Assembly (NCBI GenBank): GCA_947372535.1
Contig: CANBUA010000290.1
Coordinates: forward strand, 1-5,495
DNA: 5,495 nt
Source of the DNA: Burkholderiales bacterium
GTDB lineage: Bacteria; Pseudomonadota; Gammaproteobacteria; Burkholderiales; Burkholderiaceae
Direction: 5' to 3'
Shown: piece by piece, positions 1 to 5,495 of the stretch
How the letters are laid out: each line of letters opens with the position of its first letter
Numbering within the stretch: position 1 is the stretch's first letter
Translations under genes and position numbers: made by a program
The notes under the pieces: model-generated
The model's database searches: none
What the model was told of the DNA's origin: nothing
Seen by the model: the letters and a program-made list of their open reading frames with translations, nothing else

Positions 1-846
1 CATCATGCGCACGTAGCATTCACGTGCCTCTTCCGGCCAGTTTCGGATGTCACGCGCGTTCCACGACTCGCCAATGCCTTGGACAAAGTATTTGGCTGAG
101 CGCAACTTGGGGCTGGCCAGCGACTGCATCATCTGAAGGGTCGAGCCGAACAGCGACTTTGAATTCTTCATCGAGTCCGGGCTGAGTCGGATCGCGGTCA
201 CCTCGTGGCCCATCACCGTGCTCCAGATGGCCGCCATCTCGTTGCGATCCAGCACATGCCCCGAGAGCTCATACGTCTTGCCGATGTGGGCCGTTGGATT
301 GGCGAGCACATTGCTGGCCGCTTCGCCAATGTCTTCCACATCCACCACCCCCATCTTCGATGAGCATGCAACCGGATAAGGCAGCACCCCCGCGCAGATG
401 AAATGCCAGACCTCCAGGTAATTCTGCATGTAGTGGGAGGGGCGAAGAATGGTCACCGGCAGGCCAGATTCCAGCAGGCGCTCTTCGGCATGCAGCTTTT
501 GCTGGTGGTGAGGCAGCTCCTTGATGTCTGGATGGATGACCGAATGGAAAACGATGTTCTCGGTCTTGTGCGCCTTGGCCGCCTGGATGATGCTCTGAAG
601 AACCGGTTGTTCATCAATGATCCGGGTCGGGGCGGCATGGTAGAGCTGGTTCACGCCGCTCATGGCCTCGTGAATTTGCCGAGGGTTCTGCAGGTCACCA
701 ATGAACACCTCTCGCGCCCCATCTTTCCTGACTTGGGCAGCCTGAGCTTCATTCTTGACGAATGCGCGCACGGGAAGGCCTTTTTCGTGAAGTCGACGGG
801 TCAGGATTCGACCGATACCGCCTGCGGCGCTGGTGATGAGGATCAT
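1..846 (-). CDS. NmrA-family NAD(P)-binding oxidoreductase (C-terminus cut by window edge)
   Basis: I read 282 codons without a stop from the ATG at 846 to the left edge, so the C-terminus is missing. The protein opens with a Rossmann strand and nucleotide-binding loop, MILITSAAGGIGR (residues 1-13), where Ser6-x-x-Gly9-x-x-Gly12 replaces the usual GxxGxxG. A GDL motif follows at 50-52, then H113xxxK117 in place of the classical SDR YxxxK, and SGLPVTILRPSHYMQN (127-142). This pattern is typical of atypical short-chain dehydrogenases of the NmrA/HSCARG type, which are either NAD(P)H-dependent reductases or redox sensors; which one cannot be decided here. An in-frame ATG at 894 would add 16 residues. 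I prefer 846 because the Rossmann strand begins directly at that Met, a weak CGGA lies 6 nt upstream, and the 894 start has no Shine-Dalgarno. The gene is divergent from the TetR regulator and is its likely target. It is probably cytosolic, with no signal peptide seen. Confidence 0.88.
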   Translation of the reverse strand, partial: MILITSAAGGIGRILTRRLHEKGLPVRAFVKNEAQAAQVRKDGAREVFIGDLQNPRQIHEAMSGVNQLYHAAPTRIIDEQPVLQSIIQAAKAHKTENIVFHSVIHPDIKELPHHQQKLHAEERLLESGLPVTILRPSHYMQNYLEVWHFICAGVLPYPVACSSKMGVVDVEDIGEAASNVLANPTAHIGKTYELSGHVLDRNEMAAIWSTVMGHEVTAIRLSPDSMKNSKSLFGSTLQMMQSLASPKLRSAKYFVQGIGESWNARDIRNWPEEARECYVRMM

Positions 847-898
847 GAGGTGTCCGTTCAAGGGGTGCTTGGTAGCAACGAGGTTTGCAGTCATCAGT

Positions 899-910
899 AC
901 GCAGCTGCGT
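899..910. repeat. Perfect 12-bp palindrome upstream of the NmrA gene
   Basis: ACGCAGCTGCGT reads identically on both strands. It lies just upstream of the alternative ATG at 894 and about 50 nt upstream of the preferred ATG at 846, downstream of the candidate minus-strand promoter. It could be a protein binding site or form a small structure in the leader RNA. A 12-bp palindrome can occur by chance in GC-rich DNA. Confidence 0.45.
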
Positions 911-933
911 CTGTGCTGTCGGCCATGCGATCT

Positions 934-955
934 GGCATCAGTATACCCACATGCC
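934..955. promoter_or_regulatory. Candidate minus-strand promoter -10 within a small inverted repeat
   Basis: On the minus strand TATACT (positions 945-940) matches the sigma70 -10 consensus at five of six bases and points toward the NmrA gene. A transcript would start near 933, giving a leader of about 87 nt to the ATG at 846. The -35 is poor: TCGATT with a 17-nt spacer (about 963-968) is the best candidate. The -10 is framed by a 5-bp inverted repeat, GGCAT (934-938) and ATGCC (951-955), so it may overlap a regulator site. The promoter is inferred from consensus only. Confidence 0.4.
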
Positions 956-984
956 GATTCGCAATCGACATTGATTGAGAATCG
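955..984. promoter_or_regulatory. 30-bp imperfect palindrome, candidate TetR-type operator
   Basis: The two 15-bp half-sites are CGATTCGCAATCGAC and, read on the other strand, CGATTCTCAATCAAT. They agree at 12 of 15 positions, including the unbroken blocks CGATTC and CAATC. The site sits between the divergent NmrA and TetR genes, upstream of the candidate TetR -10 and over the expected -35 of the opposite promoter. TetR-family regulators commonly bind palindromes of this size in their own divergent promoter region, so this is the best candidate operator in the window. Binding itself is inferred. Confidence 0.6.
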
Positions 985-1001
985 TTTTCCATCGGTCGCG
1001 A

Positions 1002-1010
1002 TGCTAGAAT
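1002..1010 (+). promoter_or_regulatory. Candidate extended -10 promoter of the TetR gene
   Basis: TGCTAGAAT forms an extended -10 element: TG, one base, then TAGAAT, matching the sigma70 -10 at five of six positions. No good -35 lies at 16-18 nt, which is tolerable with an extended -10. Transcription would begin near 1017, leaving only about 14 nt of leader before the GTG at 1031. The element overlaps the in-frame ATG at 1001, which argues against that codon being the start. Confidence 0.45.
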
Positions 1011-1021
1011 GGAGACACCAC

Positions 1022-1026
1022 GGAGG
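1022..1026 (+). promoter_or_regulatory. Ribosome binding site fixing the GTG start of the TetR gene
   Basis: GGAGG lies 4 nt before the GTG at 1031. No comparable Shine-Dalgarno precedes the upstream in-frame ATGs at 833 and 1001. It is the main reason for choosing the GTG start. Confidence 0.75.
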
Positions 1027-1030
1027 AAAA

Positions 1031-1744
1031 GTGACAGCAGCCAAACGCCCCCGCTTGGAGAAGCGCAAGCAGGCCACGCGCCTGCGACTGATGGAGTCGG
1101 CCTACGCCCTTATGGCCGCGAAGGGGCTGCCAGATGTGTCGATTCAAGAAATCACATCGGCAGCTGATGTGGGCTTCGGCACCTTCTATACCTACTTCCC
1201 ATCGAAGGAAGCGATCTACGACGCCTTGGTCGAAGAGGTGCTGGCGTCTTCGGGCAGCGTCGTCGACGCCGCCACCCGCCACCTGACCGACCCCGCTGAA
1301 CGTTTGAGCGCGGGCATCCAGTACACGCTGCTTCAGGCGCGCTCGGATGTGCTGTGGGGCAAGTTCCTGTCCACCTCGCTCATGAGTCCGGCATCGGCGG
1401 CCCGTGGCCTGGGCAAGTTCTTCTTGCGCGACGTGCTGGAGGGCCTGGCCAGCAAGCGCTTCGAGGTGGTGGATGCGCCGATGAGCATCGTGGCCATCGC
1501 CGGGACGATGGACGCCATGCTCCGCATGGAGAGTGATCAGCTGGCAACGGTGTTTGGCAATCTTGGCTTGCAGCACGGGGATGACGCCGCCAATGGTCAG
1601 GGTGAGCTGGACCTGACGAAGCGATCGGCCGCCCTGGTGCTGCGCATCCTGGGCGTCCCGGCCAAGGAGTCCCTGCAGTTGGCCTGCAAGCCCCTGCCAC
1701 CCATCCCTGGCTTTGCGCGTTTCTTCGACAGGGAACCCGAGTAG
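1031..1744 (+). CDS. TetR/AcrR-family transcriptional regulator
   Basis: This encodes a 237-residue protein, within the usual TetR-family range. A basic N-terminus (residues 5-19, rich in Lys and Arg) leads into the DNA-binding domain. The helix-turn-helix covers about residues 37-57 and includes VSIQEITSAADVGFGTFYTY, followed by FPSKEAIYDAL, the hallmark of TetR recognition helix and helix 4. The remaining roughly 170 residues are a helical ligand-binding and dimerisation domain whose ligand cannot be read from sequence. The chosen GTG start has GGAGG just upstream; an open frame reaches back to 833 but would run antisense into the NmrA gene and through the promoter. The gene is divergent from the NmrA oxidoreductase and convergent with the ligase/FAH operon. 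It probably represses itself and the NmrA gene through the palindrome at 955-984, perhaps sensing a CoA thioester or aromatic acid handled by the neighbours; that last point is inference. Confidence 0.93.
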   Translation: MTAAKRPRLEKRKQATRLRLMESAYALMAAKGLPDVSIQEITSAADVGFGTFYTYFPSKEAIYDALVEEVLASSGSVVDAATRHLTDPAERLSAGIQYTLLQARSDVLWGKFLSTSLMSPASAARGLGKFFLRDVLEGLASKRFEVVDAPMSIVAIAGTMDAMLRMESDQLATVFGNLGLQHGDDAANGQGELDLTKRSAALVLRILGVPAKESLQLACKPLPPIPGFARFFDREPE

Positions 1745-1785
1745 GGTTCAAACGACAAGAGCACAGCGGCACCGCAGCGCTGTGC
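1745..1785. terminator. GC-rich hairpin between convergent genes, candidate terminator
   Basis: GCACAGCG (1761-1768) pairs perfectly with CGCTGTGC (1778-1785), an 8-bp stem with a 9-nt loop. It lies between the stop of the TetR gene (1744) and the stop of the FAH gene (1813), which converge. On the minus strand the stem is followed by TCTTGTCGTTTG (1760-1749), moderately U-rich, so it best suits termination of the ligase/FAH operon. On the plus strand no U-tract follows. The lack of a clean U-run keeps confidence moderate. Confidence 0.5.
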
Positions 1786-1795
1786 GTGCCACGCC

Positions 1796-1815
1796 GTTCC
1801 GTTCCGCTCCGTTCA
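1796..1815. repeat. Short pentamer tandem repeat at the end of the FAH gene
   Basis: Four successive 5-bp units read GTTCC, GTTCC, GCTCC and GTTCA. The last unit contains the FAH stop codon (TGA on the minus strand, 1815-1813). The tract is too short to imply function, but slippage there could move the end of the protein. Confidence 0.4.
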
Positions 1816-2946
1816 GTCGCCGTTGACCACCTTGTTGCGCTGGACACCCAGGTCGATGCGACCGTCCGGACTGTGGATCCGCGCTTCGACGATGTCGCCG
1901 GCCTTCAGGTAGCCTTGGCGCTCCTCCTGGATTTTGTTGAAGATCGCCCACCGCGTGGCCTCGGGCAGCAGCGCACCCATGCGTTGCTTGAGGGGCGACG
2001 GGACAGACAGGGCACACCCCGCTGGCGTGCCTGTGGACAACAGGTCACCCGCGTACAGGTCCTGCACCCCGGACAGTTCGGTCAAGGTTTCTGCCGGGCC
2101 AAACACCAGGTTGGCGGTCGTGTCCTTCTGGCGCACCTGACCATTGACTGTCAGGGTCAACTGCAGCTGGCCAAGTTGCTGGATGTCTTCCTTGGTGATC
2201 AGACACAAGTATGGCCCGACGGGGCCAAAGGTGCGAAAGCTCTTGCCCTTGTAGAACTGCGTTTGAGGGATCTGGATGTCGCGCGCTGAATAGTCGTTGA
2301 CGATGACGAGGCCCGCCACAAACTCGTGCAAGTTGGCGGCCGTGACCACCGTCTTGTTCAGCAGGTCGCGCTTGAGGACCAGGCCGAGTTCAATCTCGTG
2401 GTCCAGAAACCGAACGTGGGCTGGCTTGATGAGGTCGCTGCTGGCAGGGACGATGCAACTCGTCGCCTTGGTGAAGATCATGTTGTAGGACTTGGCATCG
2501 GGGTCCATGCCCGACTCGATCATGTGCTGGCGGTAGTTGGCCCCTTGGCAGAGAAACTGCTGGTTGCGTGTCACGGGCGAGAGGATCTGCACCTCGGCCA
2601 GGGCCAGGGTCGATCGTGCCGCTGTTGCCGATGTCGCGAACGCTTGCAAAGCGCCTGCTTCATGATGCCGAACGAAATCCGCAGTGCTGGGAAACTCGCC
2701 TGGCAAGGGCGTGATCCGTTGCTGGGACACCAGGCCCCATTGGGTGCGGCCTTGGTGGGCAAAGCGCACGACGTTCACGGCCATGGCCTTGCTCCTGGAC
2801 GAAGGCGTTGATCCCCCGCCGACCTTGATGCGCTGCGATGGCGACTCTACTGACGCAGCGGATGCCGCAGAAGCCCCCGGCAGCGCCATGGCGCCCAGCG
2901 CTGCAGCGCCTGCTCGAAAAGCGTCGCGCCGATTGCCTTGACTCAT
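1813..2946 (-). CDS. Fumarylacetoacetate hydrolase (FAH) family protein with Tat-like N-terminal extension
   Basis: This encodes 377 residues. From residue 55 (MAVNVVRF) it reads as a full FAH-family enzyme: GANYRQHMIE (135-144), the metal-ligand pair Glu184 and Glu186 in DHEIELGLVL, Asp218 in VNDYSARD, Lys235 in GKSFRTFGPVGP, NGQVRQ, and TGTPAG. Members are Mg/Mn-dependent hydrolases, isomerases or decarboxylases of 2-oxo or enol acids, often in aromatic breakdown; the substrate is not predictable. About 25 extra residues lie between TGTPAG and the final YLKAGDIVEARI. Residues 1-54 are unlike the family: NRRDAFRAG, an Ala-rich stretch and ASAASA resemble a twin-arginine signal with an AxA cleavage site, then a Ser/Gly linker. 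I chose the start at 2946 because it overlaps the ligase stop as ATGA and has AAGGAGG 4 nt upstream. The internal ATG at 2784 has its own AGGAG and would give a 323-residue cytosolic form. It is the second gene of the operon. Confidence 0.9.
   Translation of the reverse strand: MSQGNRRDAFRAGAAALGAMALPGASAASAASVESPSQRIKVGGGSTPSSRSKAMAVNVVRFAHQGRTQWGLVSQQRITPLPGEFPSTADFVRHHEAGALQAFATSATAARSTLALAEVQILSPVTRNQQFLCQGANYRQHMIESGMDPDAKSYNMIFTKATSCIVPASSDLIKPAHVRFLDHEIELGLVLKRDLLNKTVVTAANLHEFVAGLVIVNDYSARDIQIPQTQFYKGKSFRTFGPVGPYLCLITKEDIQQLGQLQLTLTVNGQVRQKDTTANLVFGPAETLTELSGVQDLYAGDLLSTGTPAGCALSVPSPLKQRMGALLPEATRWAIFNKIQEERQGYLKAGDIVEARIHSPDGRIDLGVQRNKVVNGD
2792..2796 (-). promoter_or_regulatory. Internal Shine-Dalgarno before the family-typical FAH start
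   Basis: AGGAG on the minus strand stands 7 nt before the in-frame ATG at 2784, where the FAH-family homology begins. It lies inside the longer reading frame, encoding Arg-Ser. Either it is a genuine second initiation site giving a protein without the signal-like extension, or a chance match within codons. Confidence 0.4.
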
Positions 2947-4886
2947 CCTGCCTCCTTCTCGTGGCGGAAAATGAAGCGATCCAGGCTGGCCTGGAGCGCA
3001 GCCACATCGCCCTTGGCCTGCCAACGCAAAACCAGGCCCAGCTTGGCATCCTGGCTGGCCTTGGCGCTCACCACCTGCACGCCAAGGGCGCTGGCCTCGT
3101 CCATGAACACAGACTCTACCTCCCTCTGGATCAGCGTGGGCTTGAAGATCTTGCCGATCGCTGTGGTGGGCAGGGCATCGACGACGCGAACCAGCTTGGG
3201 GTGCGCCGCACGCTCGGCGATGGTCGACCTGGCATGCGCCATCAGCTCATCGACCGTGGCCTGACTGCCCGGGCGCAACTGCACATAGACCACGGGCACT
3301 TCACCCGCATGGGCATCCGGCCGACCGATGGCCGCCGCCATGGCCACCGCAGGGTGCGTGCACATGGGCTCCTCGATCATCTTGGGGTCGATGTTGTGGC
3401 CGCCCCGGATGATCAACTCCTTCTGGCGCCCCGTCAGCCAGAAGTAGCCATCGCTGTCCATGCGCCCCAGATCTCCGGTGTTGAGCCATGGTTCGGGCTG
3501 GCCATCAGCGCCCGGCCGCGTCGCCCACAGCCCCTTGTTGTGCGCGGGGTTGAGGTAGCCCTTGAAGAGGTTGGGGCCGTGGATGAGGATGGTGCCCACC
3601 TCATCGACCTCGGCGTCGCGAAGGTACTGCCCGTCGGGGCCGATGTTCGCCGCGCGCATGCGCTGCCAGGGCATGCGCACCCCGATGGAGCCGATCCGTG
3701 CGGGGGCATGAAGCGGCGTCAGGCTGGAGACGCAGCCTGCCTCGGTCAGGCCATAGCCTTCCAGCACCTTCAGGCCCAGCTCCCGTTGCACCCGGTTGAA
3801 CATCTCGACCGGCATGGGGGCCGCGCCGCAGACGCCAAAGCGCAGGCTCGACAGGTCATGCCCCTCGCGAGGCACTTGCAACAGCGCGGCGTACACGGTG
3901 GGCACGCCTGAGAAGGACACCAGCTTGTGATGCGCCACCAGTTCCCAGAAGCGCTTGACCACGCCCTCGCCCCGGTAGCCTTGCGGGGTGCCCAGCAGCA
4001 CATGCCCGCCCCGTGCCCACAAGGATAGCCCGGTGCCAATCTGCGCGTTGACGTGGAAGAGCGGCAGGCCGCAGAACACCGTGGCATCGGGGCTGTCCAG
4101 CTCGGAGGCGCCGACGGCAGCCAGTTGCAAGGCATTGGCCACTTCGGTGCGGTGGGTGCGCACAGCAATCTTGGGCATGCCGGTGGTGCCGCCGGTGCAG
4201 AAGTAAGACGCCACGTCGTCCAAGCCAGGAGGAGCAAAGCTCAGGGCAGCGCCGTCCTGGCCATGCAGGCAGCTGTGAAAGTCGCGCACGGGCACGCTCC
4301 CCAACTTGCCGGGCGTCTTGAGACGGTTCAACAGGCGCAGCACCGGCGCCAAGGGGTGGCGCAGATAGCGCAAGGGGCTGATGCTCAGCACGCCTTTCAA
4401 ACCGGCTACCAGGGGCACGATGCCCGCGACCTTCTCCCACAGATCTGTGCCCGGCGTCGGCGCCAGGGTCACGATCCATTTGGGCTGTGCCGCCTTGAGC
4501 AGGTCCAGCATCATGGTCGGCTCCAGCAAGGGGTTGATGGCGAACACGACGCCAGCGGCCTCGCCACCCCAGATGGTCCAGTGCGTCTCAGGCAGATTGG
4601 GCAACACAAAGGCCACCACGTCGCCACGTTGCACCCCCAGGTGCCTGAACATGTTGGCCGCCTGGGTGATCTTGGCCATCCATTCCCGATGCGTCCACAC
4701 ATGGGGGCGGTGGTGGTCCTCCGTGCGCAGGAAGAAGGACAGCGCCTTCCCATCGGGTCTGAGCTTGGCCCCCTCGGACAACAAGGCGTAGGTGCTGTGC
4801 TGTCCGGCCATGAGGTCGGGCGCGCTCGACTCCAGGGCTTCGATGTCTTGAAGGCCGCGAATGGGGGTGGTGGCAAATGCAGTCAT
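2943..4886 (-). CDS. Acyl-CoA synthetase (AMP-forming, FadD-like AMP-binding protein)
   Basis: This encodes 647 residues of the ANL adenylate-forming superfamily, which activates a carboxylic acid with ATP to an acyl-AMP and then transfers it to CoA. The core motifs are present in order: the phosphate loop TGGTTGMPK (231-239), GYGLTEAG (377-384), NTGDLGRMDSDGYFWLTGR (469-487) with Asp472 and Arg487, RGGHNIDP (494-501), and the C-terminal catalytic Lys579 in TTAIGKIFK. About 65 further residues follow that lysine, longer than the usual tail. The phosphate loop is followed by IAVRTH rather than the common GV-x-x-TH. The length and tail recall the roughly 630-residue 'AMP-binding domain protein' group of proteobacteria, whose substrates are poorly defined; a medium/long-chain or aryl acid is possible. 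No Shine-Dalgarno precedes the ATG at 4886, but no better start is visible. It is cytosolic with no signal peptide, first gene of the operon, overlaps the FAH gene by 4 nt, and lies 103 nt downstream of lpdA on the same strand. Confidence 0.94.
   Translation of the reverse strand: MTAFATTPIRGLQDIEALESSAPDLMAGQHSTYALLSEGAKLRPDGKALSFFLRTEDHHRPHVWTHREWMAKITQAANMFRHLGVQRGDVVAFVLPNLPETHWTIWGGEAAGVVFAINPLLEPTMMLDLLKAAQPKWIVTLAPTPGTDLWEKVAGIVPLVAGLKGVLSISPLRYLRHPLAPVLRLLNRLKTPGKLGSVPVRDFHSCLHGQDGAALSFAPPGLDDVASYFCTGGTTGMPKIAVRTHRTEVANALQLAAVGASELDSPDATVFCGLPLFHVNAQIGTGLSLWARGGHVLLGTPQGYRGEGVVKRFWELVAHHKLVSFSGVPTVYAALLQVPREGHDLSSLRFGVCGAAPMPVEMFNRVQRELGLKVLEGYGLTEAGCVSSLTPLHAPARIGSIGVRMPWQRMRAANIGPDGQYLRDAEVDEVGTILIHGPNLFKGYLNPAHNKGLWATRPGADGQPEPWLNTGDLGRMDSDGYFWLTGRQKELIIRGGHNIDPKMIEEPMCTHPAVAMAAAIGRPDAHAGEVPVVYVQLRPGSQATVDELMAHARSTIAERAAHPKLVRVVDALPTTAIGKIFKPTLIQREVESVFMDEASALGVQVVSAKASQDAKLGLVLRWQAKGDVAALQASLDRFIFRHEKEAG
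2951..2957 (-). promoter_or_regulatory. Strong ribosome binding site of the FAH gene, inside the ligase gene
   Basis: AAGGAGG on the minus strand stands 4 nt before the ATG at 2946 and lies within the last codons of the acyl-CoA synthetase gene. With the ATGA stop/start overlap it supports translational coupling, and it supports the long, Tat-like form as a real product. Confidence 0.75.
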
Positions 4887-4917
4887 GCGGAAAATTCAGG
4901 GCTGGGTGAGTCGAGAG

Positions 4918-4956
4918 GCCATAGCGCGGCATGGGGTTCGGACCAAGCGGTATGGC
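4918..4956. repeat. Inverted repeat upstream of the acyl-CoA synthetase gene
   Basis: GCCATAGCGC (4918-4927) and GCGGTATGGC (4947-4956) pair at 9 of 10 positions around a 19-nt spacer. The repeat lies 31 nt upstream of the ligase ATG, in the 103-nt gap after lpdA. On the minus strand a very weak promoter-like pair, TTGGTC and TATGGC with a 17-nt spacer, falls across it, so it could be an operator; it could also be a hairpin in a read-through transcript. Neither is shown. Confidence 0.45.
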
Positions 4957-4971
4957 AGGTCCATCCCCCTG

Positions 4972-4987
4972 GGGCATCCACATGCCC
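4972..4987 (-). other. Small hairpin just after the lpdA stop
   Basis: On the minus strand GGGCAT and ATGCCC pair perfectly over 6 bp with a 4-nt loop, starting 2 nt after the TAA of lpdA. A G-rich stretch follows instead of a U-tract, so it is not a standard intrinsic terminator. It may stabilise the 3' end or do nothing. Confidence 0.3.
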
Positions 4988-4989
4988 GC

Positions 4990-5495
4990 TTATCTTTTGG
5001 CGGCCCCCGTGGGTGGCAAATCCGTGCACAGGCCTTGCGCGGCTTCGGCGCACAGGCCGATGCTTTCGCCGAGCGTGGGATGAGGGTGAATCGTCTTGCC
5101 GATGTCGACGGCATCGGCCCCCATCTCGATGGCCAAGGCCACTTCGCCGATGAGGTCGCCTGCGTGCTGGCCCACGATGCCACCGCCCAGGATGCGGCCG
5201 CAGCTGCCATCTGGCGCGACTTCAAAGAGCAGCTTGGTGAACCCCTCATCGCGCCCATTGGCGATCGCGCGGCCAGAGGCGGCCCAAGGGAAGATCCCCT
5301 TTTTCACGGCGATCCCCTGCGACCGTGCTTGCGCTTCGGTGATGCCCACCCAGGCGATTTCCGGGTCGGTGTAGGCCACGCTGGGGATGACCTGCGCATC
5401 GAAGCTGGATCGGGCCAGGTGCGCCACATCGAGCAGCTCACCCGCGATGACCTCGGCGGCCACATGCCCCTCGTGCACGGCCTTGTGCGCGAGCA
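4990..5495 (-). CDS. lpdA: Dihydrolipoyl dehydrogenase (E3), C-terminal part, cut by window edge
   Basis: The last 167 residues are visible; the FAD- and NAD-binding domains with the redox-active disulfide lie beyond the right edge. E3 reoxidises dihydrolipoyl groups of the pyruvate, 2-oxoglutarate and related dehydrogenase complexes using FAD and NAD+, in the cytosol. The visible part is the end of the central domain (LAHKAVHEGHVAAEVIAGE) and the dimerisation domain. It includes VAYTDPEIAWVG, FPWAASGRAIA, LGGGIVGQHAGDLIGE, and HPHPTLGES, carrying the catalytic His and its Glu partner. From memory it is very like the C-terminus of Escherichia coli Lpd, including the ending TDLP-x-x-x-A-K, so an E3 of the pyruvate/2-oxoglutarate complexes is likely, though the complex genes are not in view. 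It ends with TAA at 4990. All expected residues in this part are intact. Confidence 0.95.
   Translation of the reverse strand, partial: LAHKAVHEGHVAAEVIAGELLDVAHLARSSFDAQVIPSVAYTDPEIAWVGITEAQARSQGIAVKKGIFPWAASGRAIANGRDEGFTKLLFEVAPDGSCGRILGGGIVGQHAGDLIGEVALAIEMGADAVDIGKTIHPHPTLGESIGLCAEAAQGLCTDLPPTGAAKR

Noticed and set aside
403..978. Plus-strand open frame of 191 codons
   Set aside because: It is antisense to the NmrA gene, whose Rossmann and NmrA motifs are clear, and runs through the divergent promoter region.
833..1030. N-terminal extension of the TetR protein to an ATG at 833
   Set aside because: It would overlap the NmrA start antisense and the promoter region, has no ribosome binding site, and adds residues not expected ahead of a TetR DNA-binding domain.
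1004..1576. Minus-strand open frame of 190 codons
   Set aside because: It is antisense to the TetR gene with its clear helix-turn-helix, and has no domain of its own.
2947..3024. 26-residue longer start of the FAH protein
   Set aside because: It would lie wholly inside the ligase gene, while the ATG at 2946 has both a strong ribosome binding site and the ATGA overlap.
2838..3911. Long open frame of 357 codons on the plus strand
   Set aside because: It lies antisense across the well-supported acyl-CoA synthetase and the start of the FAH gene, shows no recognisable domain, and is of the kind GC-rich coding DNA produces on its opposite strand.
4972..4987. Intrinsic terminator after lpdA
   Set aside because: The stem is only 6 bp and a G-rich run follows it rather than a U-tract, so read-through into the ligase operon cannot be excluded; kept only as a small hairpin.
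4053..5153. Long open frame of 366 codons on the plus strand
   Set aside because: It is antisense to the ligase and lpdA, spans their intergenic gap, and is low-complexity Gln/His/Gly-rich, typical of a shadow frame.
1..5495. Insertion sequence, CRISPR array, tRNA, phage or defence genes
   Set aside because: No regularly spaced repeats, no terminal inverted repeats flanking a transposase, no cloverleaf and no relevant protein motif were seen on either strand.

Overview
The window is dense, GC-rich bacterial DNA with five protein genes (two cut by the window edges) and no RNA gene, CRISPR array or mobile element that I can see. The gene style suggests a Gram-negative proteobacterium, most likely a betaproteobacterium of the Burkholderiales. 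That placement is inferred from GC content, from an lpdA that closely resembles the enterobacterial form, and from the type of acyl-CoA ligase; it is not proven here.

Layout, left to right. (1) Positions 1-846, minus strand: an NmrA-type NAD(P)-binding oxidoreductase whose C-terminus lies beyond the left edge. (2) Positions 847-1030: a compact divergent control region with candidate promoters on both strands and a 30-bp imperfect palindrome between them. (3) Positions 1031-1744, plus strand: a TetR/AcrR-family regulator starting at GTG. (4) Positions 1745-1812: a short convergent gap with a GC-rich hairpin that could act as a terminator. (5) Positions 1813-4886, minus strand: a two-gene operon transcribed right to left, a 647-residue AMP-forming acyl-CoA synthetase followed by a fumarylacetoacetate-hydrolase (FAH) family protein. 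The two overlap by 4 nt (ATGA), which indicates translational coupling. (6) Positions 4887-4989: a 103-nt gap with an inverted repeat. (7) Positions 4990-5495, minus strand: the C-terminal part of dihydrolipoyl dehydrogenase (lpdA), cut by the right edge.

How they may work together: the ligase would activate a carboxylic acid as its CoA thioester. The FAH-family enzyme would hydrolyse, isomerise or decarboxylate a 2-oxo or enol acid, and the NmrA-type protein would act in redox or redox sensing. This looks like a small catabolic module beside a central-metabolism gene, with the TetR protein probably controlling at least itself and the divergent NmrA gene. The substrate cannot be told from sequence alone. 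The most notable points are the palindrome in the divergent promoter region and a Tat-like N-terminal extension on the FAH protein, with a second well-placed ribosome binding site at the internal, family-typical start. I found no evidence for a wholly new kind of system.
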